Shown here piece by piece: positions 34,186-44,222 of a stretch of 64,000 nt of DNA (within the stretch, counting starts at the first letter, position 1; every line of letters starts with the position of its first letter). The notes under the pieces are model-generated. The model was given only the letters and a program-made list of their open reading frames with translations, searched no databases and was not told the DNA's origin. Position numbers and translations under genes: made by a program. This DNA comes from Planctomycetota bacterium. GTDB taxonomy: Bacteria > Planctomycetota > Uabimicrobiia > Uabimicrobiales > Uabimicrobiaceae. The stretch covers positions 1 through 64,000 of the forward strand of contig JAJDCR010000132.1 in assembly GCA_029260735.1 (NCBI GenBank), given 5' to 3'.

Positions 34186-36060
34186 ATGTCAAGTAAAGCA
34201 CTAACTTTTGATATGCGCGCGAAAACCGGAGGATTCACCTCCGGTATGAACACCGCAAAAGAAAGTGCTTCAGGATTCAATAGTGCAATGAAAACTACTG
34301 GATCTACTATTCTTGGAATGGGTAAAAAGCTTGCTACATTAAATCAGCACGTTTTAGGTATCCAGGCTGGTTTCCGTGCTTTCAATGGTATCAAAACAAC
34401 TGCTAAAGATTTCGCCTCTTTTGAGGAAGGGTTGCTAAAAATCCAAGCCGTCACCGGTGCAACCAATCAAGAAATGAAGGGCATTACTGGGATCATTGAG
34501 GAGCTAGGTTTCTCAACTCAGTTCACAACTAAGGATATTCAGGAAGCCGTTTTCACGCTCGGTACTTTAGGCGTAAAAGGTGAGCAAGCATTCAAAGATC
34601 TAATGCCTGCCATCACCAATGCAGCAGTTGCTCTCGATGTCGATATGAACACAGCAGCAGAGAAAGTGATGTCTACGATCAAAGTATTCAACCTTGAAAA
34701 CAAGGACGCTGCTAGTGTGATCGACAAACTTGCAGGAGCATATACTAGCTCAGCTCTCAATCTAGAAAAATTTGCTGTAGCTTCTCAGTTTGCTGGTCTA
34801 GCTGCAAAGACTTTTAATCAGCCATTAGAGGAATTGCTTCCATTACTTCAAGGGTTAGTTGATCAAGGAGTTGATGCAAGTATTGCAGGTACGCAGATAA
34901 GAACTGCTTTTCTAAAACTGCTAAAGCCTACTGGAGAAGCAAAAAACGCTATGGCTGAGGCTGGTTTAACTCTAGCAGATCTAAGCGTCGAGCAGAACGG
35001 ATTTATCGGAGTTTTGAAAAATGCAGAAAAAGCACAACTAACCAATGCTCAAGCAATGTCTATTTTCGGAGTTCGTGCCGCTCCAGTTATACAGGCATTG
35101 CTTAAGGTTAAGAAAAACGGCAAGGAAGGTACTGAGGTTCTAGAGGAATACAAAAAAGCTATCATGGTAACTGGGCTAGGTGCTAAGCAGGCCGCATTTC
35201 GACAACAAGGCTTCAACTTCGCACTCAAGCAGGTATCTGCTGGAGCAGGTATTCTTTCAGTATCAACGGGCAAAGCGATTACCAATTTCTTTGGACTTGA
35301 GCAAGGAGCCAAAAATCTATCTGGCTTCCTTTTAGATATAAACGATCTTATGAAAAATACAGACTTCGAAGCTCTTGGAGATACCGCAAGTAACTTCTTC
35401 TCCTCTGAAAATATAGATGAAAACATTCGACGAGCATTATCTGATGTAGCTCCAGCGGCATTTGATTTCTTTGGAAGCTCAGCATTGTACGGTGCAACAA
35501 ATCTTCTTGATTCGCTCGCACTAGGTTTACCAAAGATAGTTTCTGTTTCAGGATCTCTTTTTATCAAGTTCCTTTTCAAGGGTGGAGCTCTATTCGCAAA
35601 AATGATTATAAGCGCTGGGAAGAATATTGGTTTGTTTTTCTCCAATGTAGTAGCGAACATCCAAGAAACCATAGGAACAATGCTTTTGTCAATCCCTGGG
35701 CTCGGAGCTAATGGAGAATCTCTAATTCAGGCAGCACATAACCGGAGAATTGGAAACGATGGATTTTCCTTAATGGCCAAAAGTCTAGAAGAAAAAACAG
35801 ACGCCATTTTTACAGTAGCAGCTTCAGAAGTAAGTCAGAAATTCGAAGGATTAAGCGATATAGTTTTTAACTCTACTGGATTGGTCAAAGAACTACGAGG
35901 AGCGATCAGGGAAATAAGAAGCGATTTCGGAGTATCAAGTGCTTCTCTAGGTGTCAAAAAACGAATCCTTGAATCTGAAGTAAGAACACTAGTCAACGAC
36001 AATCGTACGCAAACTTTCTACAACGCACCCAACAGAACAAAACAACTGGTGAAAGAGTAA
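34186..36060 (+). CDS. Tail tape measure protein (TP901-type)
   Basis: A 624-residue protein with the TP901 tape-measure core at about 70-290: 'FEEGLLKIQAVTGATNQEM', 'LGFSTQFTTKDIQEAVFTLG', 'TAAEKVMSTIKVF', 'GVDASIAGTQIRTAF'. Hydrophobic segments around 350-500 suit membrane contact during DNA injection. It sets tail length; 624 residues suggests a rather short tail. The start follows the chaperone stop directly, and the stop overlaps the next ATG (TAATG). Confidence 0.9.
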   Translation: MSSKALTFDMRAKTGGFTSGMNTAKESASGFNSAMKTTGSTILGMGKKLATLNQHVLGIQAGFRAFNGIKTTAKDFASFEEGLLKIQAVTGATNQEMKGITGIIEELGFSTQFTTKDIQEAVFTLGTLGVKGEQAFKDLMPAITNAAVALDVDMNTAAEKVMSTIKVFNLENKDAASVIDKLAGAYTSSALNLEKFAVASQFAGLAAKTFNQPLEELLPLLQGLVDQGVDASIAGTQIRTAFLKLLKPTGEAKNAMAEAGLTLADLSVEQNGFIGVLKNAEKAQLTNAQAMSIFGVRAAPVIQALLKVKKNGKEGTEVLEEYKKAIMVTGLGAKQAAFRQQGFNFALKQVSAGAGILSVSTGKAITNFFGLEQGAKNLSGFLLDINDLMKNTDFEALGDTASNFFSSENIDENIRRALSDVAPAAFDFFGSSALYGATNLLDSLALGLPKIVSVSGSLFIKFLFKGGALFAKMIISAGKNIGLFFSNVVANIQETIGTMLLSIPGLGANGESLIQAAHNRRIGNDGFSLMAKSLEEKTDAIFTVAASEVSQKFEGLSDIVFNSTGLVKELRGAIREIRSDFGVSSASLGVKKRILESEVRTLVNDNRTQTFYNAPNRTKQLVKE

Positions 36061-36416
36061 TGATTACATTTGCTGAAGTAGAACTAACTTTTGGTAGAGA
36101 ATCAAATTCTCCTACAGATGTAGCCCTGAAGGAAATAGATTTTCCTGGAGTTGACGGAATCGAAGAAATGAACATGGGCTCACGAACTCGATCCATATCC
36201 ATTTCGGGGAGAATAATTGACGATTCAGATGCGATCTTTTCCTCTTCTGTGATCGATGTATGGAAAAAAACGAGATTAAAATCGTCTTTAGTAACTCCTA
36301 CGCGAACTTATACAAATTGCGTTGTAGATGATGCCAGCTGTGACAATTACGATACAACTTTGCCAGCCAACAAACGGGGCTGCACCTATACGATAACATT
36401 TAAGAAATTGAGGTAA
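36060..36416 (+). CDS. Small tail protein, unknown
   Basis: A 118-residue beta-rich protein right after the tape measure: 'VDGIEEMNMGSRTRSISISG' and 'RGCTYTITFKKL'. The position suggests a distal-tail or hub-adaptor component. Sequence resembles the N-terminal part of tail proteins that sit on the tube end, but no family is firmly recognised. Confidence 0.6.
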   Translation: MITFAEVELTFGRESNSPTDVALKEIDFPGVDGIEEMNMGSRTRSISISGRIIDDSDAIFSSSVIDVWKKTRLKSSLVTPTRTYTNCVVDDASCDNYDTTLPANKRGCTYTITFKKLR

Positions 36417-36420
36417 GAAT

Positions 36421-37080
36421 ATGCCTAGCTCAGGTTTTGGTGGTGGTTCCAGCAGTGGTTCCGGTGGTGGAGTTACCACAGAAGATCTAGAAAAAATTTT
36501 TGGGATGAAACTAGAGCCCGGTGAGTTTGTTGATTCCTCGTACAGAGGAAATTTTGTTTATGATGGCCTAGATGACTCAAGTGGTGCATCTTTTTCGGCT
36601 TTCGCAATAGCTGTTCCATTTCTCCCTTTATGCCCAATCGATTTTGACGCAATTGGTATAGATGTTGCTTCTGCTATTGCCAACTCTAGCTGTAGACTTG
36701 CGATGTATGATAGTGCTGGAGCAAGTGGAAAGCCTAAAAATCTTATTAAAGATGCAGGGATTGCAGACACAGCAACGACCGGAGAAAAAATTTTAGAGTT
36801 TGGGCAAAATCAAACCCTTGATGAGTTGTCATGGCTTATTTATGCAACTAATAAATCATCACTCTCTATTATGTGCTTACTTGATGCTGCAAATGAAGGA
36901 GACATTGGAAGTATGGATGTTGGCAGAACAAGTTTTAGTAGTACGAGAAGAAAATGCTACGCAATAAATTTTTCTTTGGGCCCTGTTGGATCTGAAATTC
37001 CCTTTCCTCTGGATATAGAGTCGTCAATAAGTCTACTGAGTTCGAATATACTTCCACGAATTTTCTTAAGAAAGGCTTAA
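36421..37080 (+). CDS. Phage tail/fibre protein, unknown
   Basis: A 219-residue protein with a flexible Gly/Ser N-terminus ('SSGFGGGSSSGSGGG', residues 2-16) and a beta-rich body ('CRLAMYDSAGASGKPKNLI', 'LSWLIYATNKSSLSIM'). The body resembles carbohydrate-binding-like or fibre domains seen in phage structural genes. It lies in the tail-tip region. Function unknown. Confidence 0.6.
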   Translation: MPSSGFGGGSSSGSGGGVTTEDLEKIFGMKLEPGEFVDSSYRGNFVYDGLDDSSGASFSAFAIAVPFLPLCPIDFDAIGIDVASAIANSSCRLAMYDSAGASGKPKNLIKDAGIADTATTGEKILEFGQNQTLDELSWLIYATNKSSLSIMCLLDAANEGDIGSMDVGRTSFSSTRRKCYAINFSLGPVGSEIPFPLDIESSISLLSSNILPRIFLRKA

Positions 37081-37081
37081 C

Positions 37082-37339
37082 ATGGATTTATGCTTAATTC
37101 AAGTAGAGCAAAAAGGTTTTTTTTATCAAATTGGTAATAACTTTGGTGCAGCAAAAAACTACAAAAAGATAACAGTTTCCTCCGATCAAGAAGCATGCTT
37201 TATATCTGTTACCATTGGAAACACTTGGGCTTATGACGTATCTGAGCATGAAGCAAAAAGTTTGCCCGAAGTTTTATCTAACGAAAACGGGAAAATAGAG
37301 CTTAGGTTTACTTCAGATTTTAATATTTCTTGGAAATAA
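37082..37339 (+). CDS. Small phage protein, unknown
   Basis: An 85-residue protein starting one base after the previous stop. It has a beta-rich pattern with 'FYQIGNNFG' and 'CFISVTIGNTWAYDV'. No recognised family. Probably a small tail or fibre-associated protein, based on its location. Confidence 0.55.
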   Translation: MDLCLIQVEQKGFFYQIGNNFGAAKNYKKITVSSDQEACFISVTIGNTWAYDVSEHEAKSLPEVLSNENGKIELRFTSDFNISWK

Positions 37340-37342
37340 ATT

Positions 37343-38623
37343 ATGAGCTCAAAAACAAAGGGAAGCATTACAAGCTCTTTCCCTAACTCAGTAACTAATA
37401 TAACAGAGCAAGACGAAAGCTTTGACAAGGCAAGCGAAGATCCAGCATTTGCAGAAGCGAAAGACTTCAATAAGCTTGGTGCGGAGATCGAAGCTATCCA
37501 GAGCACATTGGGGTCCGGAGGAAGAGGAGAAGTTTTTAACGTTCAAGGAGATCCAATACATACTTTTGATGTTGGTAGCTTGGAGTACGTCTATCAAGGA
37601 GTAACAAAATCCTTCTCTGGAGCGACAAGTCAATCTTTAAGTAACGCTCAAGATAATTTTATTTTTCTTATTCCTTTAACGAACACTCTAATCGTAAATA
37701 TCACAGGATTTCCCAGTACTGAGCATATTCCTTTGGCTCGTTGGAATGACTCTAGTGGCCTAGAAACTTTCACCGACGAGAGAACACATGACCTAGAAAT
37801 TGTCTCGCGTGAAATAGAGAATGATACTCGATATTATGGATCATTAGATAAAAGCTCGTCTACAGTTTTACGTCTCTCTCCTCTCTCTAGAACTCCTCAG
37901 ATTGTTGTCGTTAATGGCGAGAGTGTTGATATTTCCTCAAATGTTGATTGTATTGTTGGGGCATCTGCTGCCAACACAATAAACTCCTCTGGTGCAGATA
38001 GTGGATCAGCACCAGCCAATTCTACTTTACATCATACGTATCTATCCAACTCTAGAATATCAGCAGCTCTTCAAAATAAACTTAGATTATCAACTACAGC
38101 TCCAAATGCAAAAGGATATCTTGGAATCTCAGGAGATGCTAAAGAGTGGCGGTATGTTGGAAGCGTTTTCTTAAACGGTGGTAAGCAAATCACAGATGAG
38201 TGGAATGTGTGCGGAATCGCACAAGACTACGCTCAGAAAAAAGTATTGGCGAGTGATGACACAAAAGATAGTGGATCAGCTGGATTCTATGAGTTACTCA
38301 GAGCGGAAAACGTTGTGGTACTAGAAGGAACTGTTGTTTCTGCTTTCTCCAACGTCACCCAAATCAACGATTTTTCTGACACCGCTTGCTTCTCTCAGCT
38401 CGGCATAGATGGCGAAAAGTTCAGAGGAGCTCATGAATTAGCCGACGTGGGAGATGAAGCCACTACGACATGTGGAACATCCAAGAAATTCTCAACAACT
38501 AAGGTCATGGATATAACCCTAGAAAGCCACTACGATGCCCTTGGTACTTCTCTCCTCACTTTGGGAACGGATTCAGGTGTGGAGAGAACCTACTTTACCT
38601 TCACTAGGAGTACTAAGTTTTGA
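37343..38623 (+). CDS. Phage tail fibre-like protein
   Basis: A 426-residue Ser/Thr/Asn-rich, beta-rich protein. The N-terminus has a short motif ('NSVTNITEQDESFDKA', 'AKDFNKLGAEIEAIQ') common in phage fibre proteins that anchor to the baseplate; the rest looks like repeated beta-sheet segments. Its stop overlaps the next start. A host-recognition role is inferred. Confidence 0.65.
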   Translation: MSSKTKGSITSSFPNSVTNITEQDESFDKASEDPAFAEAKDFNKLGAEIEAIQSTLGSGGRGEVFNVQGDPIHTFDVGSLEYVYQGVTKSFSGATSQSLSNAQDNFIFLIPLTNTLIVNITGFPSTEHIPLARWNDSSGLETFTDERTHDLEIVSREIENDTRYYGSLDKSSSTVLRLSPLSRTPQIVVVNGESVDISSNVDCIVGASAANTINSSGADSGSAPANSTLHHTYLSNSRISAALQNKLRLSTTAPNAKGYLGISGDAKEWRYVGSVFLNGGKQITDEWNVCGIAQDYAQKKVLASDDTKDSGSAGFYELLRAENVVVLEGTVVSAFSNVTQINDFSDTACFSQLGIDGEKFRGAHELADVGDEATTTCGTSKKFSTTKVMDITLESHYDALGTSLLTLGTDSGVERTYFTFTRSTKF

Positions 38624-39846
38624 GATGGGGCAGGCAATGGGGTAATTACTGGGGAGATGATTCCGCTTCCAATATTGTAATGACCAACACTGGGCAAGAT
38701 CCACCTACCGCTCATGTGAGTTGGGATTCTTTTCATCCAGATGCAAGGTACCACGTTTATGTAGACGGCAAATACTACGACCAAACAAAGGAAACAGAAG
38801 CATCCATCTCTTTCGAAAGCGAAGGTCGTCATTATGTTGAAGTAAAAATAAGTGGCCCAGGTAACATAGACGAAGACATTGCTCCGTTTCTTGATAATAC
38901 TCCTGGCATGCGTGCAAGGATCACTTGGACTGCTTCAGTAAGTACGGACCTAGATCATTACAGAATCATGTGGGACAAGGGAGATAGCTCTCCATTAGAA
39001 TTACTTGGAAGAACAAAGGCTACAGAAACGGAATTCATCACCGAGGAGCTGGGGGATGGGACCTATGAATTTCGTGTTGATCCAGTAGATAGAGCTGGCA
39101 ATATCACAATCTCTTCTTCGACAGATGCTCTTCTAATATCCAAATTTCCCGAAGCTCCGACAAGTTTAGTTCTAGATTCTTACGATACAGGAACAACGAC
39201 CGCAAGTTTTTCTTTCACTGAGCCAGTTTCCAGCGCAGTGAATCATCGAGTTTATCATAACAATGGAAGTGGAAAAATAGACTACTCTGTAATAAGAGCT
39301 ACGGTTACAAGTCCAGGCAGCACATTTGATTTAGCCATAGCAGAAGGAAACTGGAGGGTTGGAATTAGAGCATTCGACGGAACGGATGAAGAAGACAACA
39401 CAGATATCCGAGTAGATTTTGATATTGATTCTACTGACACTCTTCTCGATGCTCCTCCGAATGTTCCCGAAGCCTTGTCTGTTATCCCTGCACCAGGAGC
39501 AGCAATTGCCTTCAAAGTAAATTATTCGCCATTCGAAGAAAGAGGAGAAGGTTCGAGCGTAAACTTTTATACAAATGATGGACTAGGTGGAGATATCGAC
39601 TTTGATACTCCTGTTGCTAGTACTGCAATTCCCGAGCATACAGCACAAGAGCCTATCATGCTCGAAATTGAAGGAACTTCATCTCCTCTCCTTGATGGTA
39701 GAACGTATCTATGCGCCGCTAAAGCATCAACAAGCTCTGGTAGGGAAAGTCAAGCAATTAGTTCTGTTTCCATCACCGTAGACGGATCCTCTCCTTCAGA
39801 CATCAGTGAACTAACTTTAACCGCAGTAAACTTCGAACAGGAATAA
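38620..39846 (+). CDS. Phage tail protein with fibronectin-III-like domains
   Basis: A 408-residue protein starting at TTG 38620, which overlaps the previous TGA. It contains at least three Ig/FN3-like segments. The clearest is near 95-165 ('ARITWTASVSTDLDHYRIMW', 'GTYEFRVDPVDRAGNIT'); others begin 'PEAPTSLVLD' and 'PPNVPEALSV'. FN3 domains decorate phage tails and bind cell surfaces. A conventional ATG lies out of frame, so the TTG is accepted. Confidence 0.7.
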   Translation: MRWGRQWGNYWGDDSASNIVMTNTGQDPPTAHVSWDSFHPDARYHVYVDGKYYDQTKETEASISFESEGRHYVEVKISGPGNIDEDIAPFLDNTPGMRARITWTASVSTDLDHYRIMWDKGDSSPLELLGRTKATETEFITEELGDGTYEFRVDPVDRAGNITISSSTDALLISKFPEAPTSLVLDSYDTGTTTASFSFTEPVSSAVNHRVYHNNGSGKIDYSVIRATVTSPGSTFDLAIAEGNWRVGIRAFDGTDEEDNTDIRVDFDIDSTDTLLDAPPNVPEALSVIPAPGAAIAFKVNYSPFEERGEGSSVNFYTNDGLGGDIDFDTPVASTAIPEHTAQEPIMLEIEGTSSPLLDGRTYLCAAKASTSSGRESQAISSVSITVDGSSPSDISELTLTAVNFEQE

Positions 39847-39848
39847 GT

Positions 39849-41669
39849 ATGGTTAGTGCAACATTAACTCGGCAAGGTGCAAAAGTAGCCAGAGCCAAAA
39901 CAAATATATTTGGGGGAAAAGTCCGTAGCGTTACTTGGCGCATCGATGGCTCTCCCAATGTTGCCGAGATCGAAGTCCCACGCGCACGGTTAGAAGAATT
40001 TCGCAGATATAATGCTGGAAAAGAAGTTTTCATTTCCATAGAGAAAAATTTCAACTCCACTATGATCTTTCATGGGTGGGTTACAGGTAGATATATAGAT
40101 TATAGTCCTCAGAGCGAGAACGTTTCCTTTGTTTGTCTTGGCCCACGCTGGAGGCTTACAAATGATTTTATCAAGGGACAGTTCATTAAAAAAGCTAGTG
40201 GAGACTTTGGGTTTCTTACCGGCTTACGATGTGTTTTTAACCAGCGCATCGAGGAGTCAAAAATTGCTCCGGGGAACGCAGCAAAAACGAAAGATCCTCT
40301 AACCGCAGTTAGACCTTTTTCCACTGACCCCACTAACAGCGACAAAACGCAACCTTTCACTATCAACGACATGATCTTTTATACCTACACCAGTAAAGAA
40401 AACCAAGGTCGATCAGATGTAATTGGAGATATTCTCACACTTGACGAATTTGGAATCGGTCAACTAGGCAACTACACGCCTTATGATGTTGATATCGATT
40501 CGCTAAATATACGAGATGCCCTTGCTCAAGTTATGCAATCGGGAAACTTACGGTGGTGGTGTAAACCTGTCAGTAAAAATAAATCGGAATTGAAAGCTTT
40601 TCTTAATGGGCCCAACCACAAAGAAATCTCTGAAGAAGTTTCTCCTGGAGTAATAACAAATAATAAAAAACCAAAGAGCCTTAACTTGGCCAAAGTGGGT
40701 TCTTCCATCTCAGGATCAAGAAACAACACAAACAATGGAAATATCAATGAGGATTTCTCAGAAGCCACCAATGAGGTATTTGTATTTGGCGAACGAAAAA
40801 GATTCCAAACAACATTAACTTTGGTACCTGGCTGGAGCAAAGAAGCAGAGGAGGAAATAACATCTTTGCTCTCCGTTGGAGTAACAATAGAAACTACCGA
40901 AGACCTATCCTCTGATTGGGCTAGATATAAAGATGTCGGTAGGAAATGGATCCTAGGTGAAATCACTGAGGATATCGAAGGTAATGAAATAACCGCATTT
41001 GATTTTGAATCGCTCTTTGGTTCTCAGAATTACGCGGAAAGAAGGAGAAAAATCGAGGAAGAGTTTCTCAATGAAGAAGGAATTTTAGACCTCGAAATAA
41101 CAAATCCTGATCTTCCTGCTCCAGTGAAGTTCAAAGGTAATGTGCGGCTTCTCGATGGCCAAGTAGGAATCTACATCGAAGATAAAACTCTCTCTCCTCC
41201 TCTCTTTGTAGATGAAGGATTAACAAGTACAAACAACTTTGCTTCTCAAATTACGATGAATGGAATAGTCCGAGAAGACTTATCGTTAGTCAAAACAGCT
41301 ACAACAAGCGCAAGCCAAGATGGCATCCTTTCAGGGCTACTCTCCGAAGATGAAAAAATAGAGAGGAGAGTCGCCCATGTTTTTGAAGACGAATATCAAA
41401 CCGATAATATCAATGAAACTGAGTCTACAAAGGTGGAAGCCGATCTAGAGGAAAGAGCAAAGAGAATTCTTGAGGAAGTTAAAAATCCCCGAGTAAGTGC
41501 CAGCTTTATCATCCCTTGGATCACCACCGGATATGAGGTCGGAGATATCATCAATGGAATAAAAGGAAGAGATATTTTTTTCACTACCCAAGTTATCGAG
41601 GTTCGCTTCGACTTTGATGCCCAACAAACCGAAATACTAGCGGAGGACATTCGCCTTGCTAGCTTCTGA
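39849..41669 (+). CDS. Tail hub/baseplate protein (late control D-like)
   Basis: A 606-residue protein. The N-terminal half ('GKVRSVTWRIDGSPNVAEIE', 'FHGWVTGRYIDYSPQ', 'LCLGPRWRL'-like segment) follows the pattern of tail hub proteins such as gpD/gp27, which bind the tail tip. The C-terminal half ('SFIIPWITTGYEVGDIINGI') completes the hub. Such hubs carry the tail needle. The end overlaps the next gene by 14 bases. Family assignment moderate. Confidence 0.7.
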   Translation: MVSATLTRQGAKVARAKTNIFGGKVRSVTWRIDGSPNVAEIEVPRARLEEFRRYNAGKEVFISIEKNFNSTMIFHGWVTGRYIDYSPQSENVSFVCLGPRWRLTNDFIKGQFIKKASGDFGFLTGLRCVFNQRIEESKIAPGNAAKTKDPLTAVRPFSTDPTNSDKTQPFTINDMIFYTYTSKENQGRSDVIGDILTLDEFGIGQLGNYTPYDVDIDSLNIRDALAQVMQSGNLRWWCKPVSKNKSELKAFLNGPNHKEISEEVSPGVITNNKKPKSLNLAKVGSSISGSRNNTNNGNINEDFSEATNEVFVFGERKRFQTTLTLVPGWSKEAEEEITSLLSVGVTIETTEDLSSDWARYKDVGRKWILGEITEDIEGNEITAFDFESLFGSQNYAERRRKIEEEFLNEEGILDLEITNPDLPAPVKFKGNVRLLDGQVGIYIEDKTLSPPLFVDEGLTSTNNFASQITMNGIVREDLSLVKTATTSASQDGILSGLLSEDEKIERRVAHVFEDEYQTDNINETESTKVEADLEERAKRILEEVKNPRVSASFIIPWITTGYEVGDIINGIKGRDIFFTTQVIEVRFDFDAQQTEILAEDIRLASF

Positions 41670-42330
41670 AAAAAGATATTATGAACAAAAAATAAGGGAT
41701 TACGAAAAGAGATTGCGGGCTATAGAAGCGCAAAACAAAAACAACTTCGTGCAAACCTCCGATGGTATCCCTTTCTTTCTTGGGAAGATAACAGGTAGTG
41801 AGCAAGTCGAAGGGAAAACAGTTTTTGACCTTGCTCATTCTACAGTTGATGAGCAAAGAGATGAAGTCTTCAAGCAATGCCACGCACTTGGCTCAACTCC
41901 TGCTACGGATGATTTCGCTGTAATGGCAATAGACAGAGCAGGGAATCGTTATTTACTTCCCTCTCCTTCGGGTTTGGTATGTGTGGAAGATATCGGAGAA
42001 GGTCAAGCAAAAGAAGTCGTAATAGATGAAAATGGCAATGTTACCACCCCAGCTAGCTCCGAAACACTCGACTATGCTGTCGCTGAAAGTATTGCGTTTT
42101 TCCATGGAAGCACAAACACAACCAAAGAAGGTAGAAGATATCCCGCAGTCAAGCTACAGAAATTCTTCTCTCCGGGAAATTTTTATCTGGTCTACATAGA
42201 AGGGCATGGCGATGAAGTCACAACCCTAGAGGATACCATCACCGTAAATGACGGCGACAATATCAAGGTCGAGTTAGGGGTAGACGGGCAAGGAAATGGA
42301 AAAAGACTAAACCTGTCGAAGGTCGTATGA
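41656..42330 (+). CDS. Phage tail-tip protein, paralogue 1
   Basis: A 224-residue protein from TTG 41656, with CGGAGGA upstream. A short N-terminal coiled coil is followed by 'FFLGKITG', 'AIDRAGNRYLLPSPSG' and 'GHGDEVTTLED', features repeated in the next gene. The two are tandem paralogues with a 4-base overlap (ATGA). Likely baseplate or fibre components; exact role unknown. Confidence 0.65.
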   Translation: MLASEKRYYEQKIRDYEKRLRAIEAQNKNNFVQTSDGIPFFLGKITGSEQVEGKTVFDLAHSTVDEQRDEVFKQCHALGSTPATDDFAVMAIDRAGNRYLLPSPSGLVCVEDIGEGQAKEVVIDENGNVTTPASSETLDYAVAESIAFFHGSTNTTKEGRRYPAVKLQKFFSPGNFYLVYIEGHGDEVTTLEDTITVNDGDNIKVELGVDGQGNGKRLNLSKVV

Positions 42331-43295
42331 ACATCAAGCAGAGATTTCAGCAAATAGAGAAGAGAATCAGAAATCTAGAGAAAAAGAAACTTGCTCTAAT
42401 CTCTGCAAGAAATAGGTTTGGCCTTAGGCTTGGCAAGATAACCGCAGTAGAAAATGAGAAATTCACGGTTCAGGAAGAAACTGTTGATGGTATCCCCCTA
42501 TGGAAATTTAAAGGCTGTTCTCAGTTAAGTACCGATAAAAACGCTCTTCGCGTAGGTGATATAGTAGCATTCACTATCGACTCTGCTGGGAACAGGTACA
42601 TGTTACCAAGCGGGAATGGGCTCATCACGATACAGCAAGGTGGTACTAAAGCGAACACAGTAATTGTTACTGAAACAGGTTCAACCCAAACCATCGAAAC
42701 TGGAAAACCTCTCTTCTTTTTTGAAGATACCAGCTTTTTCCATGAAGAGACGAGATCAAGTGACAATCAAAGAAAGTACATGGGTAGCAAAATTCCTGAT
42801 ACTCAGTCCAAAGCTTGCCACGTTCAAGGCTTTGGCGATGAAGTGGCCACTCTGGAAACAACTGGTACTGCTACCGATGATTTTAAGTTAACTGTAAGCG
42901 TAGGAGTTGACGCGCAAGGAAATATCACAAGTATAGATAGTGAGTTCGATGATAACGAGTTTTGTGCTTGTTCTCTTACCGCTGACATAGCTTTTTTAGA
43001 CACCTCACAGGGAGACGTTTTCACGTTTGTGATTAAGTCCGGTGGAAATCTACCGCCTTGCTTTTGGTCACGAAATACAGGGATTCCTTTCGGAGAAGTA
43101 TTCTTAAGAAACGGATCTGGATCTGAGACAGGACTATGGATAATTACAGACAGCCTTTTCAGTCCGACATTTACATATACCGGCCCTCTTGTTAGCGAAT
43201 CGGTAAATGGTGATTATACTTGTATACGATCCTCAACGGGGCTAGTAAAAGTTGGCGACTCGGCCTTTGTTGTTAATGCGGAAAGCTGCCCATAG
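42327..43295 (+). CDS. Phage tail-tip protein, paralogue 2
   Basis: A 322-residue protein sharing 'RLGKITAVENE', 'TIDSAGNRYMLPSGNG' and 'GFGDEVATLETT' with its neighbour, plus ~100 extra C-terminal residues ('LPPCFWSRNTGIPFGEVFLR') not found in the shorter copy. It begins with an N-terminal coiled coil. The extra domain could be the receptor-binding or exposed part. Function inferred from location. Confidence 0.65.
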   Translation: MNIKQRFQQIEKRIRNLEKKKLALISARNRFGLRLGKITAVENEKFTVQEETVDGIPLWKFKGCSQLSTDKNALRVGDIVAFTIDSAGNRYMLPSGNGLITIQQGGTKANTVIVTETGSTQTIETGKPLFFFEDTSFFHEETRSSDNQRKYMGSKIPDTQSKACHVQGFGDEVATLETTGTATDDFKLTVSVGVDAQGNITSIDSEFDDNEFCACSLTADIAFLDTSQGDVFTFVIKSGGNLPPCFWSRNTGIPFGEVFLRNGSGSETGLWIITDSLFSPTFTYTGPLVSESVNGDYTCIRSSTGLVKVGDSAFVVNAESCP

Positions 43296-43303
43296 GAGGC
43301 TAG

Positions 43304-43855
43304 ATGAAAGTAGAATTTATTTGTAATAAATGTAGGAGAATACTTCCTATACCCGAGGAAGACGAATCATTAGTTAAATGCCAAACTTGTAAACACAAAA
43401 CACAATTTTTTAGAAAAGATCATGAGGAGAATGCTATGGATCAACTAGAGCAAGAACCTGAAACTGAAGTAAAAGAAGCTGTTGAAATTAAGGGTAATCC
43501 ACTCGATAGCTATGGAATAGCACTAGAGAAATTGCTAAGAGATATCGTAAAAGAGGAGATGAACTCTCTTAAGGTGGAACTAGAGAAAGATATCAAGGAC
43601 TCCTTGGATCTCGTAGTTGAGTCGCAAGAAGATTTTCTAGAAGAAAATAAAGGACTCTCAACAAGAATGGAAGAGGTAGAGAATTTCGTAAATGAAAACG
43701 GAAATAATATCCTTGAGAAATCCAAAAAAATGGAGAAGCAAATGAAGAAAAGGTTGGAGAAAGCAGGACAATCCTTCTTTTCTGCTATCTCCGGGGAAGA
43801 TGAGGAAGACGAAGAAGAGCCTAAGGAAGAATCTCAAGAAAAATCTGAAGAGTAG
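43304..43855 (+). CDS. Zinc-ribbon coiled-coil protein, unknown
   Basis: A 183-residue protein with AGGAGG before its ATG. The N-terminus has two CxxC pairs ('CNKCRR', 'CQTCKH'; residues 7-35), typical of a small zinc ribbon. The rest is an acidic coiled coil with a strongly acidic end. No family recognised. It begins the tail-distal part of the phage operon. Confidence 0.65.
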   Translation: MKVEFICNKCRRILPIPEEDESLVKCQTCKHKTQFFRKDHEENAMDQLEQEPETEVKEAVEIKGNPLDSYGIALEKLLRDIVKEEMNSLKVELEKDIKDSLDLVVESQEDFLEENKGLSTRMEEVENFVNENGNNILEKSKKMEKQMKKRLEKAGQSFFSAISGEDEEDEEEPKEESQEKSEE

Positions 43856-43868
43856 GAGTAACTGAGCT

Positions 43869-44222
43869 ATGGCAGACGATCTTGAAAAAATTGATCCAGA
43901 AGCGAGAAAAGAGCAGGTCAAAAAGAGAAATGAAACCTCCACCAAAGTAAGAGAGTACGCCAAATTTTATGCTCTTCAACTTGTGGTAGCAAATAATTTC
44001 TGTCTAGTACTTGCTCTCTTTCTTGCATACAAATGTGGTCAACGCTCTATGAACGATATACTTCGAGGAATTGATGGATACTTGATCGATCAATTAATGT
44101 ATCTCGTTATCTCCATTTTCCTTGCCATCGCAAGCAAGAACATAACCAAAGAAAATATCTTTTCTCCATCCAAATTAATAGGTGATTCTCTCAAGAATAC
44201 GTTCAACACGGAGCAAAAGTAA
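43869..44222 (+). CDS. Two-helix membrane protein, holin candidate
   Basis: A 117-residue protein with a charged N-terminus and two membrane helices at about 36-57 ('LQLVVANNFCLVLALFLAY') and 74-95 ('LIDQLMYLVISIFLAIAS'). Size, topology and place at the end of the morphogenesis genes fit a holin. No endolysin gene was recognised next to it, so this stays an inference. Confidence 0.6.
   Translation: MADDLEKIDPEARKEQVKKRNETSTKVREYAKFYALQLVVANNFCLVLALFLAYKCGQRSMNDILRGIDGYLIDQLMYLVISIFLAIASKNITKENIFSPSKLIGDSLKNTFNTEQK

Noticed and set aside
35049-35672. Minus-strand frame of 207 codons within the tape measure gene
   Set aside because: Shadow of the tape measure gene; no ribosome site or family similarity.
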